Shown here: piece after piece, positions 24,394 through 32,181 of the stretch
Position numbering within the stretch: position 1 is the stretch's first letter
Layout: the number at the start of each line of letters is the position of its first letter
NCBI GenBank assembly: GCA_003167495.1
Contig: PMSX01000246.1
Location: 1 to 34,965, forward strand
Direction: 5' to 3'
DNA length: 34,965 bases
DNA from: Bryobacterales bacterium
Lineage (GTDB): Bacteria; Acidobacteriota; Terriglobia; Bryobacterales; Bryobacteraceae
Notes under the pieces: model-generated
Told to the model about the DNA's origin: nothing
Seen by the model: the letters and a program-made list of their open reading frames with translations, nothing else
The model's database searches: none
Made by a program: the position numbers and the translations under genes

Positions 24394-26178
24394 TCAGCGC
24401 TGGAACGTCATGCCGCGCAACACGTTCCTTGCTTTTCCTGCTGTCCTCACAACTGCGTAATCGGCCCCCACTCCGTCGCCTTTGAACGGTCCACAATAGA
24501 ACTCACTAGGGCTGTTGCGCATCAGCACGTGCAATGGGTCCACAACATCGAGAGTTACCGTTCCGCTTGGAGTGAGCAGCAGAAAGCCCGTCAACTTCCC
24601 CTTTTCACACAACACTTCGCTCAGTTTCCCATTCGCGTGCTGCATTTGATCGGAAGGTTCAATGAACGGATTCCAATCCGTTGTGCCGTGCGGAACGCGC
24701 GTGGTCACTATCTGTGAATGGCCTTCGCTATCGGTGGCAAACTGCACAGTCATGTCAGTGCCCGCGATGAGTGCGATCCGCCTGGCAGTCATCCTCTCAT
24801 TTTCAGTCTTCGCGTTCTTCGCTGCCTCCAAGGCTGCTGCTCTCGCCTCGTCGTTCTCATGCAGTTCCACCAAGGCTGAAGCCAAGGCGGTCCAATAACC
24901 GTAGCGGCGCTGCTCTGCTACCGGAACACGCATTGTTCGCAGATGGTCGACAGCTAACTTGTATTCGCCGGCCTGGTATTGAATCAACGCAAGCTTGTAG
25001 CGCGCATCGTCGAAACCCGGAGCTAAGAGGACGGCCCGTTCAAGCCCGGCTCTCACGTCCTGCGGACTCATGCCCGCTTCTTCGGCCAGCAGCGCATAGC
25101 GGTAACACATCTCCGCATCCTTTAGATTGTTGTTGAGGGCCTTTCGCCACAGCCTTAGAGCTTCGTCACGGTTTCCCTGGCGGTTCGCAATGGCAGCTAA
25201 AGCGGCGGCCAAATCCGGATTGTCCGGTGCCTGCCGCGCGAGTTCCTCAAAGCGAGTCTTGGCTTGTTCAAGATGGCCACTCACCAACAAAACTTTGGCC
25301 TCAAGCGTACCTGCTGCAAGGTCTGACAGTTGGGAGGTTTCCGCTGACTCGAACTGAGCCGGCCGGCTTAGAATGATTTTGGGCGTGTGTCGGCGTCCCA
25401 CCCAGTTTTCTAGGTCTTTTGCCACTGCGTCGAGTGACTTAGCATAAAGTCTGCGAAAAGCTTGCTCCCCGCTTGCGCCGGCGTTTAAGGCAGACACAAC
25501 CTCCCAAAAACGTGGGGCGTATGGCGGTGCGGCAATAAGCATGTCAACCAACGCCCAACTTTCAGCGTAGAAGATCTCAGTGTCTTTCCGCCCATTTGAG
25601 ATAGTCGAATCGGTACCAATATTGAGCAAACCGGCCAGCGGCAACCAGTTGTTCCTGTTTTGCTGCAGAGTGTGCGTCCGGGCCGGCAAATCGCCACCCA
25701 GAGAATATCCGCTTTCATTCACCCCCAGCGTGGCGAAGAATTCGGCTAATCCTTCGTGAAGCCACGCTGGCAGCTTCAGGCCGCTGGCATGGACAACATA
25801 GTGAGCGTATTCATGTGCTGCTACCCTGAACTCGCTGGAATCAAGCTTCGACATGATGATGTAGTCGCCGTTTCCATCGGAGGCATAGTAAGCTTCGGCA
25901 AGCGGGTGCAATCGGTGCTGCGCGTACTCCTTCTCTGAGCGAAAACCTATCACCCGCAGAGGTGGCCTGCCCTGATCCGTAAAGCCCGCAATGGATGGCC
26001 CCTTTTGCCGAAAAAAGTTGCGCAATTGTTCAAACCAGATCAACGCGTTTTGCGCCGTTTTGTCACCGGTTTGCGAATACACTTCGAAGTGTGAGGTCCG
26101 GGCCACCGTCCAATAGTCAAGGCCCTGAGCTGCAACAATGCAGCAGCTTAGCGTTGCCAACAGTGCGAAGCGTCTCAC
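24394..26178 (-). CDS. Exported gluzincin-type metallopeptidase (HEYAH) with TPR-like C-terminal half
   Basis: 594 residues from GTG 26178. Signal peptide MRRFALLATLSCCIVAAQG. The catalytic part has HEYAH at residues 122-126 and, 15 residues later, LPAWLHEGLAEFFA, whose Glu142 is the probable third zinc ligand. This arrangement resembles DUF1570-like and related gluzincin peptidases. From about residue 285 the protein is helical, with TPR-like units (AKTRFEELARQAPDNPDLAA, RQGNRDEALRLWRKALNN, AVLLAPGFDDARYKLALIQY). Probably a periplasmic or surface peptidase; substrate unknown. The upstream gap to the divergent barrel gene contains a 17-bp inverted repeat. Confidence 0.87.
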   Translation of the reverse strand: MRRFALLATLSCCIVAAQGLDYWTVARTSHFEVYSQTGDKTAQNALIWFEQLRNFFRQKGPSIAGFTDQGRPPLRVIGFRSEKEYAQHRLHPLAEAYYASDGNGDYIIMSKLDSSEFRVAAHEYAHYVVHASGLKLPAWLHEGLAEFFATLGVNESGYSLGGDLPARTHTLQQNRNNWLPLAGLLNIGTDSTISNGRKDTEIFYAESWALVDMLIAAPPYAPRFWEVVSALNAGASGEQAFRRLYAKSLDAVAKDLENWVGRRHTPKIILSRPAQFESAETSQLSDLAAGTLEAKVLLVSGHLEQAKTRFEELARQAPDNPDLAAALAAIANRQGNRDEALRLWRKALNNNLKDAEMCYRYALLAEEAGMSPQDVRAGLERAVLLAPGFDDARYKLALIQYQAGEYKLAVDHLRTMRVPVAEQRRYGYWTALASALVELHENDEARAAALEAAKNAKTENERMTARRIALIAGTDMTVQFATDSEGHSQIVTTRVPHGTTDWNPFIEPSDQMQHANGKLSEVLCEKGKLTGFLLLTPSGTVTLDVVDPLHVLMRNSPSEFYCGPFKGDGVGADYAVVRTAGKARNVLRGMTFQR

Positions 26179-26198
26179 ACTTGTAAAGATATCAATTA

Positions 26199-26215
26199 TT
26201 CGGTGTGAAACCGAA
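26199..26215. promoter_or_regulatory. Candidate operator: inverted repeat TTCGGT-N5-ACCGAA
   Basis: Perfect 6-bp arms around GTGAA in the 96-bp divergent gap between the metallopeptidase and the beta-barrel gene. The position fits a regulator site acting on one or both genes. No regulator family is identified. Confidence 0.35.
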
Positions 26216-26274
26216 ACAATGTTTAAGGGACATTCTACGGAACCCAGACGATGTCCGGGACGTTTAAATAACTT

Positions 26275-26850
26275 ATGAAACTGTTGTTTTTACTATTCGC
26301 GGCAGTCTCAGCATATTCGCAAATGTTGTCAGCTGGCGCAAAAGCAGGCGTGCCTCTGACGGATGCGTATACTGACGTTCAGGTCGCGGACGGCGCATCG
26401 AGTCATTTCATCGATCGGTATACAGTGGGGCCGACTGCTGAATTTCACTTCCCCTTCCATCTGTCTGTTGAGGTGGATGCGCTCTATCGGCACAGCGGAT
26501 TCTACGTGATTGGCGCACATGTCCCCACTGGCAACGCATCAGTGAACGAATGGCAGATCCCTTTGCTGGCCAAGTATGAAGCAATTCCGCTCGGGCCCAT
26601 CCGCCCTTTCGTCGACGGCGGTGTGGCCTACCGGCACTTATCCGATAGCCTGGCATCCGTAGTCTCCTTGGCCGTGCAGAATCCGAATAATGCGGGCATC
26701 GCCATCGGCGGCGGCATTACCCTTAAAATCCTGCACATGCGGCTTTCTCCCGAGGTTCGCTACACACACTGGAGCCAAGTCGCATTTTCTAACTCCGCCG
26801 TGGTCAGCACAAACAATCAAGCAGATTTCCTGGTCGGCTTCACCTTCTAA
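26275..26850 (+). CDS. Small outer-membrane beta-barrel protein
   Basis: 191 residues. Signal peptide MKLLFLLFAAVSAYS. The rest alternates polar and hydrophobic residues in barrel-like strands, for example YTVGPTAEFHFPFHLSVEVD, IRPFVDGGVAYRHL, AGIAIGGGITLKI and LSPEVRYTHWSQVAF, ending in VGFTF with a C-terminal Phe. It resembles the OmpA/OmpX-like 'porin family' or outer-membrane beta-barrel domain proteins common in Acidobacteriota; pore function is not shown. No Shine-Dalgarno precedes the ATG and the leader is AT-rich (TTTAAATAACTT), so a leaderless start is possible. Confidence 0.85.
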   Translation: MKLLFLLFAAVSAYSQMLSAGAKAGVPLTDAYTDVQVADGASSHFIDRYTVGPTAEFHFPFHLSVEVDALYRHSGFYVIGAHVPTGNASVNEWQIPLLAKYEAIPLGPIRPFVDGGVAYRHLSDSLASVVSLAVQNPNNAGIAIGGGITLKILHMRLSPEVRYTHWSQVAFSNSAVVSTNNQADFLVGFTF

Positions 26851-27275
26851 GCGGCGCTGGTCACGAACGCTGTGGACGCTGTCTGGGATGCCTCCTGATG
26901 AAATCCGCACACGCTCACGCGTCATACGGATGCGGCAGAGGATCGAGTCCGGACCAGCCATGCATGTCCTCTCGCGCACCCGAACCATGCGACCCGGTCC
27001 GGACCAACAATCATCCATGCCATCGCGTTCGTTGCATGGTTAGTTTGGTCCAGATAGTAAGCTGCCTTCATGTCAATGTCACCGGCAGTTGCATTCATCT
27101 GTTGGCAAACGTCCGGAGGAGGCGCCGGCAACCCGTTTACGGGCTTGCAGTAGTCTTCGTCATGCTCGAGCCGGCGACCGGTCACTTACCGCCCCTCGCG
27201 AATCTCAATCGGGGATCACGCTGTGCATTAGTTCGCGAAACTCTTTATCCCGGACAACATCCCTTGAGCTCAGGA
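26851..27275. other. Gap with no confident gene
   Basis: A 425-bp stretch before the hairpin at 27276. The longest minus-strand frame here (26922-27185, 87 codons) lacks a ribosome-binding site and a recognisable domain, so it is not called. TCCGGACCA occurs twice, 50 bp apart (26948-26956 and 26998-27006), each containing palindromic TCCGGA. Confidence 0.5.
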
Positions 27276-27320
27276 AAGGACGGCACTGAGAATCTCCCTC
27301 TCAGTACGGGCGCCGTCCTT
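27276..27320 (-). terminator. Two-part hairpin after the second receptor gene, probable terminator
   Basis: Outer arms AAGGACGGC (27276-27284) and GCCGTCCTT (27312-27320), inner arms ACTGAGA (27285-27291) and TCTCAGT (27299-27305), a 7-nt loop and one 6-nt bulge. It starts 16 bp beyond the receptor stop. The following bases on the minus strand (TCCTG) are not a strong U-run, so termination may be weak or act through RNA stability. Confidence 0.55.
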
Positions 27321-27336
27321 CGAAGCCGAACGTCCC

Positions 27337-30300
27337 TCAGAAGTTATACTTTAAACCGAATTGAATCTGCCGCGCCCCTTGCGAGCCGTTAACCAAGCCG
27401 AGCGTAGGTCCAAGCGAGGTCGTCGGCGCATTGAGAATCGGTGTATTCGTGAAGTTGATAGCTTGAGCTTTGAGTTCCAGATTCTGGTGCTCCGTAATCG
27501 TAAACAGCTTCGAAATAGCCAAATCAGCCGTATGCAAACCAGGGCCGCGAATAATGCCTACGCCGCAGTTGCCAAAGCCGGAAGAAGGCTGGTAGAACGT
27601 GCTCTGATCCCAGTATTGATAACCGCCGCTTTTGCTATTTAGTTCGCCGTTCACGATGGGAGATCCGCTACAGCTAGCCAATGGTCCGAAGGAACCCGTG
27701 CCGGACGCGTCAACTGCTCCGATCGTAAAGGGGAAGCCTGAGTGGATAGTCACAATAGAGTTAACCTGCCAGTCACCAATCAGGGCATTGACAACACCGT
27801 TCAAGTTCTTGCCGTACATACGGCCGCGCCCGAACGGGATGTCATAAGTCACATACCCGTTGAACGCCTGCGGCACATCGTAATAGCAATTGCCGTAGTA
27901 AGAATGGGCGTCGTAAGTGTTCTGCCAATAATAATAGTTGCCAGCTCCCTGGCCATAACCGCCGTAATAGCCAATGGAATCCGTCAGGCACTTCGACCAG
28001 CTGTAGTTCGCCTGGAATTCGAGGCCGTTGCTCAGCCGCTTCTGCAAGCTGACTTGCAGCGCGTTGTAGTTCTGAATACCATTGGTGATAGTGAGTTTAT
28101 CGGTGGGGCCATCTGCCGCCAACGTCGGATTTCCCGCCAGGTAGGGGCTCGGCGCCACCGTACCGTTGGGAAGAAGTAACCCTTGCGATGCGTTCACCGG
28201 CACCATCAGGTGATCGTTATTCTGGCCCACATACGCAGCTTGGAGCGTCATTGAGTTTCCGAACTGGTGCTGGATACTGACGTTCCACTGATTTGAAACT
28301 GCCGGTCTATTATTTGGATCCCAGGTAAAAATAGTCGCGCCCGCAAAGCACGCCGGGGCAGAGGCCAATGCCGCGGCTACCGTGCACCCGCTGCTGGGAA
28401 ATCCCGAAAATCCTTCGGCGAGTGTTGTTGGCGGAAGGACCAGATCCGTAGCACTCGAATAAGTTGCTAAGTGCCCCGTCTGCCATGGTGGGTTTCGAGT
28501 CAGACGGAGGTTGGTCCCGGTGCCTTCCAGAAAGTTCGAGAGCGAGTAAGACGCGCGAATAACTGTGTTTTTGGTGGCAGACCAAGCCAGGCCAAGGCGA
28601 GGCTGAAAATTGGTGATGCCGTTGTACTGGTTGTACAGCGCGTTATTATCGTTGAATAAGTTAGTCTGACCCGAAATCAGAACTTGCCCGGTAAACTCCT
28701 GGAAGTTCGTCTGCCTATTAAAAACCTCGTTCCAGGGCGTATGCAACTCCCAGCGCAGACCAATATTGACAGTCAGTCTGCTGGTCGCCTTCCAGTCGTC
28801 CTGAACAAACGCCCCATAGATGGTAGAGCGCTGTCCCCAAGTGCCGCCGCCGGCGCCGATCCCTACCTGATAAGGCAGGCCAAGAACGAAATCGGCTTCC
28901 GGAACACCGTTTGTAGTTACGCCGTTAGCAGTGTTACCCGTGTATTGACCGTTGAATGTAAGTTGGCCGGCAAGTCCTTCATTACCGGCATAGAACACGT
29001 CAATGCGGTCGCGGAAGTACTGGAAACCCGTCTTGATTGTGTGCGATCCCTTGGTAATAATGGCCGTGTCTTCAGCCTGAGCAACCGTCGAAGAGAATTT
29101 CTGCAGAATATCGGAGTTGCCAAAACCGGATACATTGCCGCCAACGAAATTTAAGCCAGGAAGAAAATTGGTCGGTTCGCCGCCAATACCAAACGCGTTT
29201 CCAGAGCTTGGCGTATCGTTGCCGGTCACTGCCGGATAGTAGTTAACGCCCGCCCGCGCATCGTTCACAAAAGTCGGACTAAACGTCTTTGTGTAATCGA
29301 TCACGCCGTTATACAGCGGATAGTTACTGAAGCTATTGAACAAGAGGGGCTGGCTATTAACCGTCGGGTTCACGACATTCTGCTGCGAATAGCGGCCGAA
29401 AATATGGTCCTTATCGGAGGCCGCCCAATCCACTTTTATATCGCCTTGATCGCTGTTTGTCGAAGTGTGCTGGTAGTTGACTTGGTTGTTTACTAGGTTT
29501 CCATTGATCGGCGCTGGATAGAGCGGAGAATTGAGAATTGCGACCGCAGCCGGACTAAACAAAGTTAACGGAATCTGGTTGCCCGGAAAAGGCGTTCTGC
29601 CCGAGTTGGTGGCGCTGGAAAATGGGTTGTAAAGCTGTTGTGATATCGCGGAAAAATTGCCGCTGCGCTCGGCCGCCGTGAAGACGGTGAAACCGCCGCC
29701 CGTCGCCGGCTGGTCGTAACGCGAGCCCTGGTAATCGGCGAAGAAGAACAACTTGTCTTTGATAATCCGTCCGCCAGCTGCGCCTCCGAATTCGTTCCAG
29801 CGAAGCAATGGCCGTGGTATGTCTTGGAAGTTATTCGCCCATTGGTCGGCGTTCAACTTATCGTTCCGAATGAATTCAAAGGCCACTCCGTGGTATTGAT
29901 TCGTGCCCGATTTCGTGCTCACGCTGACGATACCACCCATAAAGTTGCCGAACTCTGCGGAAGCATTCTGCGTGATTAGGTTGAACTCCTGAATAGAATC
30001 GACACTCGGCGCAAACCCTACGTCGTTTTCAGAGACTTGGTTGTTGTCCATTCCGTCCAGCAAATAGTTGTTGGCCTCTTCGCGGTTTCCGTTAATGTAC
30101 GGACGCCCGCTCCCAAACGTTGTCTGAGCGCCGGTGAACTCGCTCGGGTCCGTCGTCACAGAGCCCGGCGCTAACAGTGTCAACTGGTTGTAGTTGCGAG
30201 TAGCCAAGGGAAGCGAGACATTTGTCCTTGAATCCAGAACGGTGCCTAACTCAGTAGTCTGAGTCTGCAAGATGGGAGGTGCACCGGTCACCTCAACCGT

Positions 30301-30663
30301 CTGGCTTATGTTACCCACCGAGAGTTGAACGTCGATCTTTGCGACCTGATTCAAGACAAGCACGACGGGTGATTTCACGGAAACCTGGAAGCCGGGATTC
30401 TCAGCCCGGACCTCATAGGTTCCAACCGGCAACCGCGGGAAACTGTAGCGGCCAACACTGTCGGATTGAGTTGAGAAGACAGTTCCCCGATCCAGATCCT
30501 TAACGGTTACTCTCACTCCGGAAACAACCGCGCCGGAAGGATCGGTGATTTGTCCATTGATGGCGGCCGTAACTTCTTGGCCGTTGCAAGGCCCCGCGAT
30601 GAAGACCAGCGCGAGAATCGAGAAAAAAGAACAGAGAAGTCGTGAATACAGCGAGTTACACAT
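27337..30663 (-). CDS. TonB-dependent-receptor-like outer membrane protein with carboxypeptidase-regulatory-like domain (Oar type)
   Basis: 1108 residues. The signal peptide ends near residue 28 (...IAGPCNG). Residues about 30-115 form a carboxypeptidase-regulatory Ig-like domain (INGQITDPSGAVVSGVRVTV, then VGRYSFPRLPVGTYEVRAE). The plug shows NNYLLDGMDNNQVSE and GGIVSVSTKSGTNQYHG, then a long barrel ending in IQFGLKYNF. It has the same architecture as the receptor at 1562 but is clearly diverged. A near-consensus promoter and AAGGGA ribosome-binding site support ATG 30663. A Tyr/Gly-rich segment (about 27883-27978) is probably an exposed loop. No SusD or partner gene lies next to it; rlmH lies upstream on the same strand but has separate transcription signals. 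Confidence 0.91.
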   Translation of the reverse strand: MCNSLYSRLLCSFFSILALVFIAGPCNGQEVTAAINGQITDPSGAVVSGVRVTVKDLDRGTVFSTQSDSVGRYSFPRLPVGTYEVRAENPGFQVSVKSPVVLVLNQVAKIDVQLSVGNISQTVEVTGAPPILQTQTTELGTVLDSRTNVSLPLATRNYNQLTLLAPGSVTTDPSEFTGAQTTFGSGRPYINGNREEANNYLLDGMDNNQVSENDVGFAPSVDSIQEFNLITQNASAEFGNFMGGIVSVSTKSGTNQYHGVAFEFIRNDKLNADQWANNFQDIPRPLLRWNEFGGAAGGRIIKDKLFFFADYQGSRYDQPATGGGFTVFTAAERSGNFSAISQQLYNPFSSATNSGRTPFPGNQIPLTLFSPAAVAILNSPLYPAPINGNLVNNQVNYQHTSTNSDQGDIKVDWAASDKDHIFGRYSQQNVVNPTVNSQPLLFNSFSNYPLYNGVIDYTKTFSPTFVNDARAGVNYYPAVTGNDTPSSGNAFGIGGEPTNFLPGLNFVGGNVSGFGNSDILQKFSSTVAQAEDTAIITKGSHTIKTGFQYFRDRIDVFYAGNEGLAGQLTFNGQYTGNTANGVTTNGVPEADFVLGLPYQVGIGAGGGTWGQRSTIYGAFVQDDWKATSRLTVNIGLRWELHTPWNEVFNRQTNFQEFTGQVLISGQTNLFNDNNALYNQYNGITNFQPRLGLAWSATKNTVIRASYSLSNFLEGTGTNLRLTRNPPWQTGHLATYSSATDLVLPPTTLAEGFSGFPSSGCTVAAALASAPACFAGATIFTWDPNNRPAVSNQWNVSIQHQFGNSMTLQAAYVGQNNDHLMVPVNASQGLLLPNGTVAPSPYLAGNPTLAADGPTDKLTITNGIQNYNALQVSLQKRLSNGLEFQANYSWSKCLTDSIGYYGGYGQGAGNYYYWQNTYDAHSYYGNCYYDVPQAFNGYVTYDIPFGRGRMYGKNLNGVVNALIGDWQVNSIVTIHSGFPFTIGAVDASGTGSFGPLASCSGSPIVNGELNSKSGGYQYWDQSTFYQPSSGFGNCGVGIIRGPGLHTADLAISKLFTITEHQNLELKAQAINFTNTPILNAPTTSLGPTLGLVNGSQGARQIQFGLKYNF

Positions 30664-30688
30664 GAAAATTCCCTTAAAGCGAGTTACA
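30650..30688. repeat. AGCGAGTTACA direct repeat flanking the receptor start
   Basis: AGCGAGTTACA occurs at 30650-30660 (codons 1-5 region of the receptor gene) and again at 30678-30688 (predicted transcript start). The repeats are spaced 28 bp. It could be a regulator-binding pair or chance. Confidence 0.4.
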
Positions 30689-30692
30689 TGAA

Positions 30693-30721
30693 ATTGTAAA
30701 GTCCACGCGATGATATGTCAA
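30693..30721 (-). promoter_or_regulatory. Near-consensus sigma-70-type promoter for the second receptor gene
   Basis: On the minus strand TTGACA (30721-30716), exactly 17 bp, then TACAAT (30698-30693). The predicted transcript starts near 30686, leaving a leader of about 23 nt that contains AAGGGA before ATG 30663. This is the best promoter match in the window. Confidence 0.75.
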
Positions 30722-30777
30722 CAGCTAAATATTCGCTAGAACATCTACTTTAGGGGTAACTACCTGGATGGAAAACG

Positions 30778-31197
30778 TCAACGCGGATAAGGATGCCCGC
30801 GCAGCGTGGTAAATGCGCGGTAGATTTGTTCCGCCAGCATTGCCCTCGCGAGTTCATGCGGAAAAGTCATAGTCGACAGCGAAAGCAACAAGTCCGCCCG
30901 CGGCTTCCATTTGGGAGGGAGACCGTCGTGGCCTCCCAGAAGGAACACAAGGTCCTGGCCCTCCCGTTCCGCTTGCTCGACAATTTTGATAAACCTGGAC
31001 GAATTCAATGCTTGGCCTGCGGGATCGAGAAAGATCTTGCGCGCCGCACCATGACGCGCAAACACGTCAAAGCGCGCCGGTACAATTTCCCTCATCTCGC
31101 AAGACGCATAGCGGCCGGAGCGCCTGATAAACTCGGCTGCGATGGCATTCGCATGCTCATCTCGCGGCTTACCAATGAAATAGACGAAGATCTTCAT
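30778..31197 (-). CDS. rlmH: 23S rRNA (pseudouridine1915-N3)-methyltransferase RlmH
   Basis: 139 residues, close to the usual 150-160. It is a SPOUT-class enzyme methylating pseudouridine 1915 in helix 69 of 23S rRNA, using S-adenosylmethionine in the assembled ribosome. Motifs: FIGKPRD at the N-terminus, FLLGGHDGLPP forming the SAM-binding knot, and LSLSTMTFPHELARAMLAEQIYRAFTTLRGHPYPR at the C-terminus (cut here by the usual family end). The family normally finishes PYHR; here it is PYPR, so a highly conserved His is replaced. The cell's ribosome otherwise offers no reason to doubt function. It is divergent from ku across 105 bp. Confidence 0.92.
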   Translation of the reverse strand: MKIFVYFIGKPRDEHANAIAAEFIRRSGRYASCEMREIVPARFDVFARHGAARKIFLDPAGQALNSSRFIKIVEQAEREGQDLVFLLGGHDGLPPKWKPRADLLLSLSTMTFPHELARAMLAEQIYRAFTTLRGHPYPR

Positions 31198-31215
31198 GAA
31201 ACACTCGACCTAGTA

Positions 31216-31225
31216 CCAGTACTGG
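31216..31225. promoter_or_regulatory. Candidate operator half: perfect palindrome CCAGTACTGG
   Basis: Ten-bp perfect palindrome with AGTACT core at 31218-31223, between rlmH and ku, upstream of the predicted ku promoter. It pairs with a second AGTACT palindrome exactly 63 bp away. Confidence 0.4.
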
Positions 31226-31245
31226 CAATGATTTTGGACCACAGG

Positions 31246-31274
31246 TTGCAAACAACATAGTCTCAGGATATTGT
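31246..31274 (+). promoter_or_regulatory. Possible ku promoter
   Basis: TTGCAA (31246-31251), 17 bp, TATTGT (31269-31274); four of six matches in each box. The predicted transcript start, about 31281, falls inside the second palindrome. Confidence 0.4.
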
Positions 31275-31279
31275 TTTAA

Positions 31280-31287
31280 GAGTACTC
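31280..31287. promoter_or_regulatory. Candidate operator half: palindrome GAGTACTC
   Basis: AGTACT core at 31281-31286, overlapping the predicted transcript start of ku and 63 bp (six helical turns) from the first AGTACT core. Confidence 0.4.
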
Positions 31288-31302
31288 AAATAAGGATTTT
31301 GC

Positions 31303-32181
31303 ATGGCTTCAACCGTTTGGAAAGGCTTCATATCGTTCGGGCTCATCACCATCCCCGTTCGATTATTCGCGGCCGCGCGTACAGAGCGCGTCAGTTTTAA
31401 TCAGATCCACCAGGTTTGTGGCGGCCGAATCAAGCAGCAAACATTCTGCCCGCAATGCAATCGCGTTGTTGAGCGTAGCGAATTGGTGAAGGGCTATGAA
31501 GTGGAAAAAGACCGCTACGTCATCGTGAACGACGAGGAAGTCAAAGCCATCGCACCCGCTTCGAGCGATACCATGGAGATTTTTGAATTTGTCAAGGCCG
31601 ACGGAATCGATCCCATCTACTACGATTCGTCTTACTTCATGGTGCCGGAAGAAGCGGGCAAGAAGGCTTATCACCTGTTGCTGGAAACAATGCGCAAATC
31701 GGGCTACAGCGCGATCGCCAAAGTGGCCATGCATCAACGCGAATACACGGTAGTGGTCCGGCCGCATGCCGATGGCTTGCTCTTGCACACCATGTTCTAT
31801 CCGGAAGAGGTGCGCGAAGTGCCGGAGTTCCGCCGCGACGACAACGTTACCGTAAAGCCACAGGAAGTGGCTCTGGCGGAAAAGCTGGTAGAAGGCTTAG
31901 CAGCCGATTTTGACCCGTCGAAATATCACGACGAGTATCAGACCAAGATGCAGCAAATGATCGAGGCCAAGAAGGAAGGCTTGACCGTGGGCATTGAAGC
32001 TCCGAAGAAACGCGCGCCGGTGATTGACTTGATGCAAGCGTTGCAAAAGAGCCTCGGTGAGTTGCCCCGCAAACCAGCCACGAGCCAGCCGAGCGCCGAG
32101 GCAGCAAAAGAAAGCAACGTGACGCCCATTAAGAAGCAGGGTGGCGGCGCCAAACGCGCTCCGCGCACCGCGCACGGCTAA
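31303..32181 (+). CDS. ku: Bacterial non-homologous end-joining protein Ku
   Basis: 292 residues, typical for prokaryotic Ku. It forms a homodimeric ring on DNA ends and normally recruits the ligase LigD. Seen: the opening VWKGFISFGLITIPVRLF; a Cys-rich stretch (His36, Cys39, Cys49, Cys52 in QIHQVCGGRI and FCPQCNR) like the bacterial Ku zinc-finger remnant; the ring-core signature YFMVPEEAGKKAYHLLLETM; and a basic C-terminal tail rich in Lys, Ala and Pro that probably contacts DNA or the ligase. AAGGA lies 6 nt before the ATG. No ligD is in this window; instead an amino-acid permease starts at the next base after the stop. Confidence 0.96.
   Translation: MASTVWKGFISFGLITIPVRLFAAARTERVSFNQIHQVCGGRIKQQTFCPQCNRVVERSELVKGYEVEKDRYVIVNDEEVKAIAPASSDTMEIFEFVKADGIDPIYYDSSYFMVPEEAGKKAYHLLLETMRKSGYSAIAKVAMHQREYTVVVRPHADGLLLHTMFYPEEVREVPEFRRDDNVTVKPQEVALAEKLVEGLAADFDPSKYHDEYQTKMQQMIEAKKEGLTVGIEAPKKRAPVIDLMQALQKSLGELPRKPATSQPSAEAAKESNVTPIKKQGGGAKRAPRTAHG

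Noticed and set aside
26922..27185. Minus-strand frame of 87 codons in the gap before the second receptor
   Set aside because: Partly protein-like by eye but with no ribosome-binding site, family or promoter; left uncalled.
26851..27336. Possible tRNA or small RNA in the largest gap
   Set aside because: No T-loop (GGTTCRA) or cloverleaf could be found by eye; only the terminal hairpin is supported.
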